In this document: piece after piece, positions 31,237 through 44,370 of the stretch | How the letters are laid out: each line of letters opens with the position of its first letter | How positions within the stretch are numbered: position 1 is the stretch's first letter | Source of the DNA: Magicicada septendecula | Taxonomy: Eukaryota; Arthropoda; Insecta; Hemiptera; Cicadidae | Reading direction: 5' to 3' | NCBI GenBank assembly: GCA_034769895.1 | Contig: CM068373.1 | Coordinates: 280,581,158 to 280,645,157 of the forward strand | Length of the DNA: 64,000 nucleotides | Made by a program: the position numbers and the translations under genes | Notes under the pieces: generated by a model | The model's input: only the letters and a program-made list of their open reading frames with translations | Databases searched by the model: none | What the model was told of the DNA's origin: nothing

Positions 31237-31974
31237 TTAATTCCAGTAAATTTCCATACTATTTAAATTGCCATAGACTCTTTCGAGTCGTTCACCCATG
31301 TCTGTCTGTATTTGCGTAATCCCTTCCTTATTCTCTTCCCGTACCTGATGTACTTCGTTTTTAATTTGCTCATATTTTCCGACAGTTTCCTGTTGGATTT
31401 CTTCGACCAATGTTTTGCTCTCAATTTTTATGTCATTAATTTTGTTTTGTAGTTCTTCACGAACCTGTACTATTGTTTCGTTAGTTTTTTCTAACCCTTC
31501 ATTTGTTTTGGCTATTTCTAATTTTCTTTCCTCATTATTTTGGTCCACCTTCTGGTTAATTGTCACATGAAGATTTTCAATTTTTTCATTAATTTGCCTT
31601 AAATTTTCTTCATGTATTTGTAAGATGTCTTCCTTCATTTGTTTTAAACCCTCATCATTGCTATCTAATCTTTCGTGAATTTGTTTTGAGGTTTCTTTAA
31701 TTTCCTCATTTGTTTTTCTAAATTGTTCTGTCATAAATTTCATCATCTCCTGCCAACTTGGTACTTCTCTGGTTCCAGCTTTATCTATTTGGTCCCCTTG
31801 GGCATCTTCTCCCATTACTCCCTTTTCCTTGTCCATAATAATTTCAGTTTCCGCTATTTCGTCTGTCTGTTGTTCCATTTCACTATCTGTTATTAGTTCT
31901 ATTTCCTGTTCTTGTTCATCTATTTCTTTCTCCGTTTCTCCTGCCCTAATCCTTGATCTACCTCTGGTATGCAT
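31237..31974 (-). CDS. Array Gag N-terminal coiled coil, copy B (245 aa)
   Basis: Basic start MHTRGRSRIR, acidic segment, then a continuous heptad pattern (FMTEQFRKTNEEIKETSKQ through QVREELQNKINDIKIE). This is probably a multimerisation domain of Gag. Ends prematurely at NSMEIYWN. The ATG is 92 bp from the LTR edge. Confidence 0.85.
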   Translation of the reverse strand: MHTRGRSRIRAGETEKEIDEQEQEIELITDSEMEQQTDEIAETEIIMDKEKGVMGEDAQGDQIDKAGTREVPSWQEMMKFMTEQFRKTNEEIKETSKQIHERLDSNDEGLKQMKEDILQIHEENLRQINEKIENLHVTINQKVDQNNEERKLEIAKTNEGLEKTNETIVQVREELQNKINDIKIESKTLVEEIQQETVGKYEQIKNEVHQVREENKEGITQIQTDMGERLERVYGNLNSMEIYWN

Positions 31975-32066
31975 GTTTATTCTCCCACAGTTGCCTGCTC
32001 TGGTTAAGTAATATTAATATAGTTATAGTTACTTAACTTAAGCCCTACACAAGTTGAGCGCCAATT

Positions 32067-34381
32067 TGTTACTACCCCTCGGCTCTTACGTTGTCTCTTA
32101 CGGTCGCGGGATTCTCGTTATTTCCGCCCCAACGTTGCCGGCGTCAATTTGTTACTACCCCTATGCCAATGTGTTTTGAATTATTTTAATTATTTAAATA
32201 TCTGAGATATTTGGAGTTGTGGGATATATTGATGTAATTAATTAATATTAACTTAGCTCTCTAAAAAATATCAGTGTTAGTGTACCTGAAACTTAAATAA
32301 TTAATGCGTTATTCTATAATTTCGTTCAACCCTATTATACCTTGAAGAGAATTATGTCTAATTTTGTATTTTTACGCTCTCTCTTTGGTGTCAGATAATT
32401 CCGCTATAAGCGCTGTAGTATCGGCTCAACGAAACTTATAGGTTATTTCAATGTTTATGTTAACCAATTATTCTATACTTATTCAGTTACTTTTTTATTC
32501 CCAACTCATTAAATCATACTCCAAATAACAAGATTTTGCAATTATATAAAGGTTCTTTATTTGTTTACTTCTTTAACATTGAATAAGATATGTTCTAACT
32601 AACATATGCTTGGGCTATAGATTGCGTGAATCGATTGTTGATTATTCCGATCCTTTATTTAAATTCAGTTATATAGTGTGTTTTAATTTGTAATTAATTT
32701 AATTCAGGGTGTGAAGGTTCTTGTAACTGTGGGGAAGATTAAAAATACATAGATAAGAATGCAAGATTTACAAATTTGAAGTGTTGTGTAGTTAGTATGA
32801 TTAATATAATAATAATTTACCAGACTAGAACGAAGCAAATCGTGTAGGCGGTTGATTGATAAATTTACTGTTCTGGACAATTATGCCGTACGATATTCTT
32901 TCTTCGGTTTAATAAAATGGAATTCTTGTCCTGTCCACTTCGGAATTACAGCTCTTTGGATTGGTTTACAGCCCGATTGATGCTTCTTCTGCAACTCCAG
33001 GATCCAAATACGTTCTTCTCTTGGTTGAAGCAATTAGTGTTGTTCCGTGTATTTGAAAGGTTATAACTTCTGGTGTAGTGTATATTATTAATTGTGATAC
33101 TGTTAATTCTTTCTGTTTGGTTTAATATATCATCAATTCCCTTCGGATATGGGACAGTTCCAGTTCTTCCTTGTAGAATCCAGTTATTTATTTTCTATTG
33201 TGATTTCATACTATAGTCTTATTTGGTTAAACTGTACTGGTAAGAGTCATAAATATTATCATTATGATTTTGTGTTTTATAATAGTGTCTGATAATTTAG
33301 AATATTCCGATTAAATAGACATTTCTTGGGTTTTTTAATCTCATCACAGCAATTATTGTCAAATCAACAACTTCCTCTTTTTCTGTCGTCCCTAGCAACA
33401 CATGATTTTTCTTCCTTCCACATGTTTTGAATATAGTGTTTATTTCATATATTTTTTGTCTATTCCTTATCAATTTGCTATCCTATCGGAATGTAACTTT
33501 ACCGATAGTTGGTTTATTATTTTCTACACATATTCTGGTGGTTTTTTGATATAAGCCTGTTTTTTTCTTTTTTATATTTAATACCCTTTTCGAAATTAAA
33601 CGTTATTAATCGATATCATGGCATTATGGCATTATCATAATTTGTATAAATTTTATTATATATCATTATTAATTTAATGTTTTTTTTCTAGCTCTTCAAA
33701 TCGTATTCATTAATTATTATTAATTGATGTACCTAACCTTTATGTTATGAGTGGTTATATAGTGGGTTTGGCTGTTAGGCCTTTTATTGTAAATGGATCT
33801 ACCTGTGTTTATAACTGGTAAACATCTATAGCCCCTTTTACATAAATTCATACATATAATCAAATCTTAACTATTAACATTTACATAAAGAATTATTTTT
33901 TCCATATCTAATAACAATTTTATGTTGACCTATGGATCACATATCAGAAAATTCAAATCTATTAACGTTAATTAGCTGCTTCACACTTCATTCTACAACA
34001 GTCTTTGAATAATACATCTTGTTTCATTATCTTTCATTAACTCAACACATATTTGGTATAACATAACATAAACTTTATCATAATATTTGTTGTCACAAAA
34101 TAATATCTCTTAACTCAAAATTCTTATTTGCTATTACTATAAAGTAAATTATTGTTTCATTATTTGTTTGCTCTTCACTAAACATATATCATCAACTATT
34201 ATCTAACTTAGGTTCGTTTATTCTTGTTAATACTACCTTGCATCCTTATTTACCTTTATCTATAATTATAAATGTAATTATTAGATCTTTGTTCTATCAT
34301 GGGGTTATATATTGACTTGTTTATTATTTTGTTAACCTTGTTTTTATGTAACACCAATGCTAGCATTTCTGTTGCGTTACA
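32067..34381 (-). repeat. Array LTR 3 (2,315 bp)
   Basis: Carries both the 14-bp deletion (CTCATCACAGCAATT near 33345) and the 3-bp deletion (near 34209); length equals LTR 1 minus 17. PBS of internal B: 32046-32063. Confidence 0.9.
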
Positions 34382-35951
34382 TATGCTCCCCCTCCTAAAA
34401 AAGTTTAGTTTACCTGAATGAAGTTTAGGTCAAATAAACTTGTCTTTTTCACATGCCTTTTCTTCATTTCATTGTTAATGGTTGACGATGGGATTCTCAA
34501 TGTAACTTCATTAGACTAGTATTAATACTTTTTTTATTTAATAACATTTCATCATTTTAATTAACATTCTTGATCAATTTTAATTTCTGTAAACATTATT
34601 TGTTGATAGTTGGCTACAATATTCAATGATACATTAGTTTCACATCTCTTCTACTTATAATTACTATAATCACTGTATTTCTCAATTATTCTTCTGTCAA
34701 CTCATTTCTTTCTGTTTTCTTCGTCCTACTCTTTTGTAAACTGAAGTCATTCTTGCAACTATTCTAATATTCCTTAAATATTTAATTTCCCTAACAATCC
34801 CTAATACATGCGTTGGTACAGTTCAGAGAGGCACTGTTTGGCTTCATACTCTGCTGCCCACACCACATCTTAATATAGTACTGCTGGAATTCATCTACAG
34901 TCAGCTATAAAATATAATAATCTCCTAATAATCTCTTTAATTATTTAATAATAAATATTTGGGAAAAAATTTTGTTTTCTTTGTTGCTTTTATATTTCTT
35001 CATTATTATCCTTCATATTTTGTGATTCCATTTTAGTTCCTTAAACATTCTTTGATATTGAATTTGACAGTTATCATTTGTAATCATTTTTGTTTTCATT
35101 TTTGTTGTGATTGTAATGCTAAGTATCTTCTTCATTTGTTTTTTCTCTGATCTCAATATTTTCTAAATAGTTGTTGTATGATGATCATTATAACTGTATT
35201 TCTGACTAAATACATTCCTTAGCCCAACTATTCTTCTTCTTATCGTATTTCATTATTTTGGCTGTTTATTTTTCAATGAATTATGTTCATAAATACTCTT
35301 TCTTTCTTGTCTTCTTTAACATTACATTGGTTACATTCGATCATTTACTGAAGTTGTTTCCTTCATTTGGCAATGTGGTATGTATTTTAGGTCATATGAT
35401 TTTTCTCTTTCTTTATTTTGCATAGGTAGATTTGAGGTAAAAACTTTTATCTTGGGGTTTCATTATTTATCATTCACATTATTTCTTTGTAGACGTTTAG
35501 TAATAGTTCTCGCTTTCTTCTGTAATCTTGGGGTTTGTTATTCATTATTCACACTATTTCTTTATAAACATTTAATAATAATTCTCACTTTCTTCTGTAA
35601 TCTTGGGATTTCATTATTCATTGTTCACACCATTTCTTTATAAGCATTTAATAATAATTCTCGCTTTCTTCTGTAATCTTGGGGTTTCATTATTCATTAT
35701 TCTTAATAGCTTCTTCATAACTATATTTTAATTCAGACTTACTTCATTTTGAATGACACATTTTTTTTCTATTTATTTTATTGTTCAAAAAATTCTCTTT
35801 TATTTACAAGTGTTTTTTCTTCAAAATCGATAATAAGTGGTTCTTATTGTATTTTAGAATTTATTGGTAGTATTCAGTTCAAATTCTTTTTGAATTCCAA
35901 GTATTTTCTCTTCAAGACTGGTAATAAGTTGTTCTTATTATATTTTAGAAT
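34382..35951 (-). other. Internal C: 3' noncoding region
   Basis: Same content as in B: PPT, PPT-side hairpin, conserved block (34808-34874) and 76-bp minisatellite. Confidence 0.7.
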
Positions 35952-36869
35952 TTATTCATTATATTTCTTTATGGACTCTTGGTTGTACGTTCCCTTAATC
36001 CTTTTCGTGATAGGGTTCATTATTTCATATGTATTGTTATTATTATTTTTTGTTATCAAATATGGCCCAGTATATAATAATAATAATTTTTTAGTTATTC
36101 CCTGTAGAGTGCTTGGTAGCTCCCTGTTTCTTATTAATATTTTCTCACCCACTTGGTACGTAATTGGTTTTGGATTATTCTTTTCATATTTTCTTTTCTT
36201 CATTTCCGCCTTTTCCATAACTCGGTTATAAAATTTAACGGTTTCAAATTGATATTCTGGGTTATTTGGAAAGTTTATAATATCCTGGATTTCTCTAGGT
36301 GGAAGCCTTTCAAACATAACAGTATAAGGGGTATTTTCAATGGACTGATGGTAAGATATATTTAAGAACTCTTCGGTTAGTGACAAGTATTCGTACCACC
36401 TTCTCTGTTGGTCATGACAGTAAGTTCGGAGTATTCTGCCAACTTCCCTCAATACACGTTCTGCCGGATTACTGCTGGGGTGGTATACTGAAGTCTTATA
36501 TGTTCTAATGTTGTGTTTTAAAAGATTATTTCTCCATTTATAGCCCTTGAATTGCGTACCATGATCGGTGATAATAGATGACGATTTACCAACCTCTGTT
36601 ATGTAATGTCCGATGACTATTTCCAGAATTTTCTTGGTCGTGGCTCTGCTAATAGCGTAGAGTTTAGTGTATTTGGAAAAGTGATCAAAAATAATTATTA
36701 TGAATTTATATCTGTGGTTTCCTCCACTGCGTGGGAATGGCCCACATATATCTAGAAATACTTTCTCCAGCTTATATTTGGATGTTATAGGGATCATGAC
36801 TCCCTCCTTCTTCTCATTATTATGTTTAACCATCTGGCAGATGTGACATGCCTGTATGGATTTTTTCAA
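35952..36869 (-). CDS. Array integrase, copy C (305 aa)
   Basis: Matches copy B except for single residues; D, D, E intact, zinc finger truncated by the shared RT deletion. Confidence 0.9.
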   Translation of the reverse strand: MKKSIQACHICQMVKHNNEKKEGVMIPITSKYKLEKVFLDICGPFPRSGGNHRYKFIIIIFDHFSKYTKLYAISRATTKKILEIVIGHYITEVGKSSSIITDHGTQFKGYKWRNNLLKHNIRTYKTSVYHPSSNPAERVLREVGRILRTYCHDQQRRWYEYLSLTEEFLNISYHQSIENTPYTVMFERLPPREIQDIINFPNNPEYQFETVKFYNRVMEKAEMKKRKYEKNNPKPITYQVGEKILIRNRELPSTLQGITKKLLLLYTGPYLITKNNNNNTYEIMNPITKRIKGTYNQESIKKYNE

Positions 36870-37134
36870 GTTCAGTACTGTCTATCAACGATATGTTAGA
36901 TCCAGTATCTATCATTATGGTAGATTTTACCCCATTTAATTTTGCCGTTACATATATGATTTCGTTATTACTATTACTGTTTACATGTTTCTTATCCTCT
37001 TCCAATAAATCTTCCCTGATATTCTTTAAATAGTGGTTATTAATTATGGTTATTGCACGATTATTCTTAATTTTGTTTATAAGTCGTTGTTCCCCAAGAT
37101 TACGGTTCAGTGAAGGGTATTCATTAATTTTCAC
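36826..37134 (-). CDS. Array truncated retropepsin, copy C (102 aa)
   Basis: Identical to copy B; DTG at residues 76-78, C-terminal half deleted. Confidence 0.85.
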   Translation of the reverse strand: MKINEYPSLNRNLGEQRLINKIKNNRAITIINNHYLKNIREDLLEEDKKHVNSNSNNEIIYVTAKLNGVKSTIMIDTGSNISLIDSTELEKIHTGMSHLPDG

Positions 37135-37142
37135 TGCCTCTA

Positions 37143-37394
37143 TTAGTTTAAATGAGGGCTTACCCCCTCTTCTCTATTTTCATTTTGATTACTGTGTTGA
37201 TTTTGTACGGTTTCAGTGCGATCCTCCGTATTAGGTTCCGCTATCCTATAATTTCCTTCAGGTGGATAGTTGACTTCACGCCGGGACTGGTCATAATGGT
37301 TGTCATATCGGTGACTCCTTGGGTAATACCGTCGCTGATTACCTTGAGGCCTGGAGTAGATATAATTGACGTTATGCCTATAATTATTAGTCAT
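37143..37394 (-). CDS. Array Gag-Pol linker ORF, copy C (83 aa)
   Basis: Identical to copy B, with the ATGA overlap with the Gag stop and the five-G frame junction. Confidence 0.6.
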   Translation of the reverse strand: MTNNYRHNVNYIYSRPQGNQRRYYPRSHRYDNHYDQSRREVNYPPEGNYRIAEPNTEDRTETVQNQHSNQNENREEGVSPHLN

Positions 37395-38056
37395 CTGTCC
37401 CCATCTCCTCTATTATTGCGACTATCGCGGTAATTATAATTATTATTGCCACGATAATTATAGTTCCTGGAATTATTATTCGCGTGCTCATTTTGTGTTC
37501 TATTGGCATTAACGTTCTGCGCAGGTCGATTGTGATCATTATTATGAGAATTGGTTGGTGGCGCGTTATTATTATACTTCTGATATTTATAATTTAACAT
37601 TCTATTTCTTTGGTATTGGTTCTCGTGCTCATAATTCTCCAAGAATTTGGCCATGGCTGGAATCGTTTTGATTTGACTACACATACGTGCATTTTTTATC
37701 CCTTCCTCGTAATGGTAGGATAGTTGTATCACCAAACATTCTTCGGGAATTCTGGGCTCTAAGTTCCGCGCCATACATACCTTTCCTAGAAAGTATGAAG
37801 TAGGAGACTGGCCTATGTTTGTTTCGTATCGACCGTTACTCAAATTATTCCTAATCATGTTCTGGGTCGATTCAGACCAATACTTCTCTTTAAATTGTTT
37901 TTTGAACTCAGTCATGTCCAGTATATCCGGGCGCACCGCTGTCCACCAATTATCATAAGTATCTTTAAACGTTTCATCAATCATACTGCGTATAATACTC
38001 CAGCAATTTTCTCTATTTCTTGCGATCACCTCTTCCAATCTCTTTAAAAATTCCAT
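37391..38056 (-). CDS. Array Gag capsid part, copy C (221 aa)
   Basis: Matches copy B apart from MARNLEP where B has MARKLEP. Confidence 0.85.
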   Translation of the reverse strand: MEFLKRLEEVIARNRENCWSIIRSMIDETFKDTYDNWWTAVRPDILDMTEFKKQFKEKYWSESTQNMIRNNLSNGRYETNIGQSPTSYFLGKVCMARNLEPRIPEECLVIQLSYHYEEGIKNARMCSQIKTIPAMAKFLENYEHENQYQRNRMLNYKYQKYNNNAPPTNSHNNDHNRPAQNVNANRTQNEHANNNSRNYNYRGNNNYNYRDSRNNRGDGDR

Positions 38057-38210
38057 CGGATTGCGCTTGTAATTACGAAAATTAATCGATTCCCGGTTCT
38101 CGTGGTTATTTGTATGACTATGTTGGCATGTCCTATCCCGCCATGAATCTACTTCTTCTTGTAATTGTAATTCACGTCTACTAATTTCCTCTATTTTATT
38201 TTTACTGGTA

Positions 38211-38948
38211 TTAATTCCAGTAAATTTCCATACTATTTAAATTGCCATAGACTCTTTCGAGTCGTTCACCCATGTCTGTCTGTATTTGCGTAATCCCTTC
38301 CTTATTCTCTTCCCGTACCTGATGTACTTCGTTTTTAATTTGCTCATATTTTCCGACAGTTTCCTGTTGGATTTCTTCGACCAATGTTTTGCTCTCAATT
38401 TTTATGTCATTAATTTTGTTTTGTAGTTCTTCACGAACCTGTACTATTGTTTCGTTAGTTTTTTCTAACCCTTCATTTGTTTTGGCTATTTCTAATTTTC
38501 TTTCCTCATTATTTTGGTCCACCTTCTGGTTAATTGTCACATGAAGATTTTCAATTTTTTCATTAATTTGCCTTAAATTTTCTTCATGTATTTGTAAGAT
38601 GTCTTCCTTCATTTGTTTTAAACCCTCATCATTGCTATCTAATCTTTCGTGAATTTGTTTTGAGGTTTCTTTAATTTCCTCATTTGTTTTTCTAAATTGT
38701 TCTGTCATAAATTTCATCATCTCCTGCCAACTTGGTACTTCTCTGGTTCCAGCTTTATCTATTTGGTCCCCTTGGGCATCTTCTCCCATTACTCCCTTTT
38801 CCTTGTCCATAATAATTTCAGTTTCCGCTATTTCGTCTGTCTGTTGTTCCATTTCACTATCTGTTATTAGTTCTATTTCCTGTTCTTGTTCATCTATTTC
38901 TTTCTCCGTTTCTCCTGCCCTAATCCTTGATCTACCTCTGGTATGCAT
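38211..38948 (-). CDS. Array Gag N-terminal coiled coil, copy C (245 aa)
   Basis: Same as copy B, with the same premature end. Confidence 0.85.
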   Translation of the reverse strand: MHTRGRSRIRAGETEKEIDEQEQEIELITDSEMEQQTDEIAETEIIMDKEKGVMGEDAQGDQIDKAGTREVPSWQEMMKFMTEQFRKTNEEIKETSKQIHERLDSNDEGLKQMKEDILQIHEENLRQINEKIENLHVTINQKVDQNNEERKLEIAKTNEGLEKTNETIVQVREELQNKINDIKIESKTLVEEIQQETVGKYEQIKNEVHQVREENKEGITQIQTDMGERLERVYGNLNSMEIYWN

Positions 38949-39040
38949 GTTTATTCTCCCACAGTTGCCTGCTCTGGTTAAGTAATATTAATATAGTTAT
39001 AGTTACTTAACTTAAGCCCTACACAAGTTGAGCGCCAATT

Positions 39041-41357
39041 TGTTACTACCCCTCGGCTCTTACGTTGTCTCTTACGGTCGCGGGATTCTCGTTATTTCCG
39101 CCCCAACGTTGCCGGCGTCAATTTGTTACTACCCCTATGCCAATGTGTTTTGAATTATTTTAATTATTTAAATATCTGAGATATTTGGAGTTGTGGGATA
39201 TATTGATGTAATTAATTAATATTAACTTAGCTCTCTAAAAAATATCAGTGTTAGTGTACCTGAAACTTAAATAATTAATGCGTTATTCTATAATTTCGTT
39301 CAACCCTATTATACCTTGAAGAGAATTATGTCTAATTTTGTATTTTTACGCTCTCTCTTTGGTGTCAGATAATTCCGCTATAAGCGCTGTAGTATCGGCT
39401 CAACGAAACTTATAGGTTATTTCAATGTTTATGTTAACCAATTATTCTATACTTATTCAGTTACTTTTTTATTCCCAACTCATTAAATCATACTCCAAAT
39501 AACAAGATTTTGCAATTATATAAAGGTTCTTTATTTGTTTACTTCTTTAACATTGAATAAGATATGTTCTAACTAACATATGCTTGGGCTATAGATTGCG
39601 TGAATCGATTGTTGATTATTCCGATCCTTTATTTAAATTCAGTTATATAGTGTGTTTTAATTTGTAATTAATTTAATTCAGGGTGTGAAGGTTCTTGTAA
39701 CTGTGGGGAAGATTAAAAATACATAGATAAGAATGCAAGATTTACAAATTTGAAGTGTTGTGTAGTTAGTATGATTAATATAATAATAATTTACCAGACT
39801 AGAACGAAGCAAATCGTGTAGGCGGTTGATTGATAAATTTACTGTTCTGGACAATTATGCCGTACGATATTCTTTCTTCGGTTTAATAAAATGGAATTCT
39901 TGTCCTGTCCACTTCGGAATTACAGCTCTTTGGATTGGTTTACAGCCCGATTGATGCTTCTTCTGCAACTCCAGGATCCAAATACGTTCTTCTCTTGGTT
40001 GAAGCAATTAGTGTTGTTCCGTGTATTTGAAAGGTTATAACTTCTGGTGTAGTGTATATTATTAATTGTGATACTGTTAATTCTTTCTGTTTGGTTTAAT
40101 ATATCATCAATTCCCTTCGGATATGGGACAGTTCCAGTTCTTCCTTGTAGAATCCAGTTATTTATTTTCTATTGTGATTTCATACTATAGTCTTATTTGG
40201 TTAAACTGTACTGGTAAGAGTCATAAATATTATCATTATGATTTTGTGTTTTATAATAGTGTCTGATAATTTAGAATATTCCGATTAAATAGACATTTCT
40301 TGGGTTTTTTAATCTCATCACAGCAATTATTGTCAAATCAACAACTTCCTCTTTTTCTGTCGTCCCTAGCAACACATGATTTTTCTTCCTTCCACATGTT
40401 TTGAATATAGTGTTTATTTCATATATTTTTTGTCTATTCCTTATCAATTTGCTATCCTATCGGAATGTAACTTTACCGATAGTTGGTTTATTATTTTCTA
40501 CACATATTCTGGTGGTTTTTTGATATAAGCCTGTTTTTTTCTTTTTTATATTTAATACCCTTTTCGAAATTAAACGTTATTAATCGATATCATGGCATTA
40601 TGGCATTATCATAATTTGTATAAATTTTATTATATATCATTATTAATTTAATGTTTTTTTTCTAGCTCTTCAAATCGTATTCATTAATTATTATTAATTG
40701 ATGTACCTAACCTTTATGTTATGAGTGGTTATATAGTGGGTTTGGCTGTTAGGCCTTTTATTGTAAATGGATCTACCTGTGTTTATAACTGGTAAACATC
40801 TATAGCCCCTTTTACATAAATTCATACATATAATCAAATCTTAACTATTAACATTTACATAAAGAATTATTTTTTCCATATCTAATAACAATTTTATGTT
40901 GACCTATGGATCACATATCAGAAAATTCAAATCTATTAACGTTAATTAGCTGCTTCACACTTCATTCTACAACAGTCTTTGAATAATACATCTTGTTTCA
41001 TTATCTTTCATTAACTCAACACATATTTGGTATAACATAACATAAACTTTATCATAATATTTGTTGTCACAAAATAATATCTCTTAACTCAAAATTCTTA
41101 TTTGCTATTACTATAAAGTAAATTATTGTTTCATTATTTGTTTGCTCTTCACTAAACATATATCATCAACTATTATCTAACTTACAGGTTCGTTTATTCT
41201 TGTTAATACTACCTTGCATCCTTATTTACCTTTATCTATAATTATAAATGTAATTATTAGATCTTTGTTCTATCATGGGGTTATATATTGACTTGTTTAT
41301 TATTTTGTTAACCTTGTTTTTATGTAACACCAATGCTAGCATTTCTGTTGCGTTACA
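39041..41357 (-). repeat. Array LTR 4 (2,317 bp)
   Basis: Carries the 14-bp deletion (40321 region) but not the 3-bp one (CTTACAGGTTCG near 41181), the reciprocal combination to LTR 2. PBS of internal C: 39020-39037. Confidence 0.9.
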
Positions 41358-42927
41358 TATGCTCCCCCTCCTAAAAAAGTTTAGTTTACCTGAATGAAGT
41401 TTAGGTCAAATAAACTTGTCTTTTTCACATGCCTTTTCTTCATTTCATTGTTAATGGTTGACGATGGGATTCTCAATGTAACTTCATTAGACTAGTATTA
41501 ATACTTTTTTTATTTAATAACATTTCATCATTTTAATTAACATTCTTGATCAATTTTAATTTCTGTAAACATTATTTGTTGATAGTTGGCTACAATATTC
41601 AATGATACATTAGTTTCACATCTCTTCTACTTATAATTACTATAATCACTGTATTTCTCAATTATTCTTCTGTCAACTCATTTCTTTCTGTTTTCTTCGT
41701 CCTACTCTTTTGTAAACTGAAGTCATTCTTGCAACTATTCTAATATTCCTTAAATATTTAATTTCCCTAACAATCCCTAATACATGCGTTGGTACAGTTC
41801 AGAGAGGCACTGTTTGGCTTCATACTCTGCTGCCCACACCACATCTTAATATAGTACTGCTGGAATTCATCTACAGTCAGCTATAAAATATAATAATCTC
41901 CTAATAATCTCTTTAATTATTTAATAATAAATATTTGGGAAAAAATTTTGTTTTCTTTGTTGCTTTTATATTTCTTCATTATTATCCTTCATATTTTGTG
42001 ATTCCATTTTAGTTCCTTAAACATTCTTTGATATTGAATTTGACAGTTATCATTTGTAATCATTTTTGTTTTCATTTTTGTTGTGATTGTAATGCTAAGT
42101 ATCTTCTTCATTTGTTTTTTCTCTGATCTCAATATTTTCTAAATAGTTGTTGTATGATGATCATTATAACTGTATTTCTGACTAAATACATTCCTTAGCC
42201 CAACTATTCTTCTTCTTATCGTATTTCATTATTTTGGCTGTTTATTTTTCAATGAATTATGTTCATAAATACTCTTTCTTTCTTGTCTTCTTTAACATTA
42301 CATTGGTTACATTCGATCATTTACTGAAGTTGTTTCCTTCATTTGGCAATGTGGTATGTATTTTAGGTCATATGATTTTTCTCTTTCTTTATTTTGCATA
42401 GGTAGATTTGAGGTAAAAACTTTTATCTTGGGGTTTCATTATTTATCATTCACATTATTTCTTTGTAGACGTTTAGTAATAGTTCTCGCTTTCTTCTGTA
42501 ATCTTGGGGTTTGTTATTCATTATTCACACTATTTCTTTATAAACATTTAATAATAATTCTCACTTTCTTCTGTAATCTTGGGATTTCATTATTCATTGT
42601 TCACACCATTTCTTTATAAGCATTTAATAATAATTCTCGCTTTCTTCTGTAATCTTGGGGTTTCATTATTCATTATTCTTAATAGCTTCTTCATAACTAT
42701 ATTTTAATTCAGACTTACTTCATTTTGAATGACACATTTTTTTTCTATTTATTTTATTGTTCAAAAAATTCTCTTTTATTTACAAGTGTTTTTTCTTCAA
42801 AATCGATAATAAGTGGTTCTTATTGTATTTTAGAATTTATTGGTAGTATTCAGTTCAAATTCTTTTTGAATTCCAAGTATTTTCTCTTCAAGACTGGTAA
42901 TAAGTTGTTCTTATTATATTTTAGAAT
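41358..42927 (-). other. Internal D: 3' noncoding region
   Basis: As in B and C: PPT, hairpin, conserved block 41783-41849, 76-bp minisatellite from about 42425. Confidence 0.7.
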
Positions 42928-43845
42928 TTATTCATTATATTTCTTTATGGACTCTTGGTTGTACGTTCCCTTAATCCTTTTCGTGATAGGGTTCATTATT
43001 TCATATGTATTGTTATTATTATTTTTTGTTATCAAATATGGCCCAGTATATAATAATAATAATTTTTTAGTTATTCCCTGTAGAGTGCTTGGTAGCTCCC
43101 TGTTTCTTATTAATATTTTCTCACCCACTTGGTACGTAATTGGTTTTGGATTATTCTTTTCATATTTTCTTTTCTTCATTTCCGCCTTTTCCATAACTCG
43201 GTTATAAAATTTAACGGTTTCAAATTGATATTCTGGGTTATTTGGAAAGTTTATAATATCCTGGATTTCTCTAGGTGGAAGCCTTTCAAACATAACAGTA
43301 TAAGGGGTATTTTCAATGGACTGATGGTAAGATATATTTAAGAACTCTTCGGTTAGTGACAAGTATTCGTACCACCTTCTCTGTTGGTCATGACAGTAAG
43401 TTCGGAGTATTCTGCCAACTTCCCTCAATACACGTTCTGCCGGATTACTGCTGGGGTGGTATACTGAAGTCTTATATGTTCTAATGTTGTGTTTTAAAAG
43501 ATTATTTCTCCATTTATAGCCCTTGAATTGCGTACCATGATCGGTGATAATAGATGACGATTTACCAACCTCTGTTATGTAATGTCCGATGACTATTTCC
43601 AGAATTTTCTTGGTCGTGGCTCTGCTAATAGCGTAGAGTTTAGTGTATTTGGAAAAGTGATCAAAAATAATTATTATGAATTTATATCTGTGGTTTCCTC
43701 CACTGCGTGGGAATGGCCCACATATATCTAGAAATACTTTCTCCAGCTTATATTTGGATGTTATAGGGATCATGACTCCCTCCTTCTTCTCATTATTATG
43801 TTTAACCATCTGGCAGATGTGACATGCCTGTATGGATTTTTTCAA
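42928..43845 (-). CDS. Array integrase, copy D (305 aa)
   Basis: Same sequence as copy C; catalytic residues intact. Confidence 0.9.
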   Translation of the reverse strand: MKKSIQACHICQMVKHNNEKKEGVMIPITSKYKLEKVFLDICGPFPRSGGNHRYKFIIIIFDHFSKYTKLYAISRATTKKILEIVIGHYITEVGKSSSIITDHGTQFKGYKWRNNLLKHNIRTYKTSVYHPSSNPAERVLREVGRILRTYCHDQQRRWYEYLSLTEEFLNISYHQSIENTPYTVMFERLPPREIQDIINFPNNPEYQFETVKFYNRVMEKAEMKKRKYEKNNPKPITYQVGEKILIRNRELPSTLQGITKKLLLLYTGPYLITKNNNNNTYEIMNPITKRIKGTYNQESIKKYNE

Positions 43846-44110
43846 GTTCAGTACTGTCTATCAACGATATGTTAGATCCAGTATCTATCATTATGGTAGA
43901 TTTTACCCCATTTAATTTTGCCGTTACATATATGATTTCGTTATTACTATTACTGTTTACATGTTTCTTATCCTCTTCCAATAAATCTTCCCTGATATTC
44001 TTTAAATAGTGGTTATTAATTATGGTTATTGCACGATTATTCTTAATTTTGTTTATAAGTCGTTGTTCCCCAAGATTACGGTTCAGTGAAGGGTATTCAT
44101 TAATTTTCAC
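43802..44110 (-). CDS. Array truncated retropepsin, copy D (102 aa)
   Basis: Identical to copies B and C. Confidence 0.85.
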   Translation of the reverse strand: MKINEYPSLNRNLGEQRLINKIKNNRAITIINNHYLKNIREDLLEEDKKHVNSNSNNEIIYVTAKLNGVKSTIMIDTGSNISLIDSTELEKIHTGMSHLPDG

Positions 44111-44118
44111 TGCCTCTA

Positions 44119-44370
44119 TTAGTTTAAATGAGGGCTTACCCCCTCTTCTCTATTTTCATTTTGATTACTGTGTTGATTTTGTACGGTTTCAGTGCGATCC
44201 TCCGTATTAGGTTCCGCTATCCTATAATTTCCTTCAGGTGGATAGTTGACTTCACGCCGGGACTGGTCATAATGGTTGTCATATCGGTGACTCCTTGGGT
44301 AATACCGTCGCTGATTACCTTGAGGCCTGGAGTAGATATAATTGACGTTATGCCTATAATTATTAGTCAT
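44119..44370 (-). CDS. Array Gag-Pol linker ORF, copy D (83 aa)
   Basis: Identical to copy B, with the ATGA overlap. Confidence 0.6.
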   Translation of the reverse strand: MTNNYRHNVNYIYSRPQGNQRRYYPRSHRYDNHYDQSRREVNYPPEGNYRIAEPNTEDRTETVQNQHSNQNENREEGVSPHLN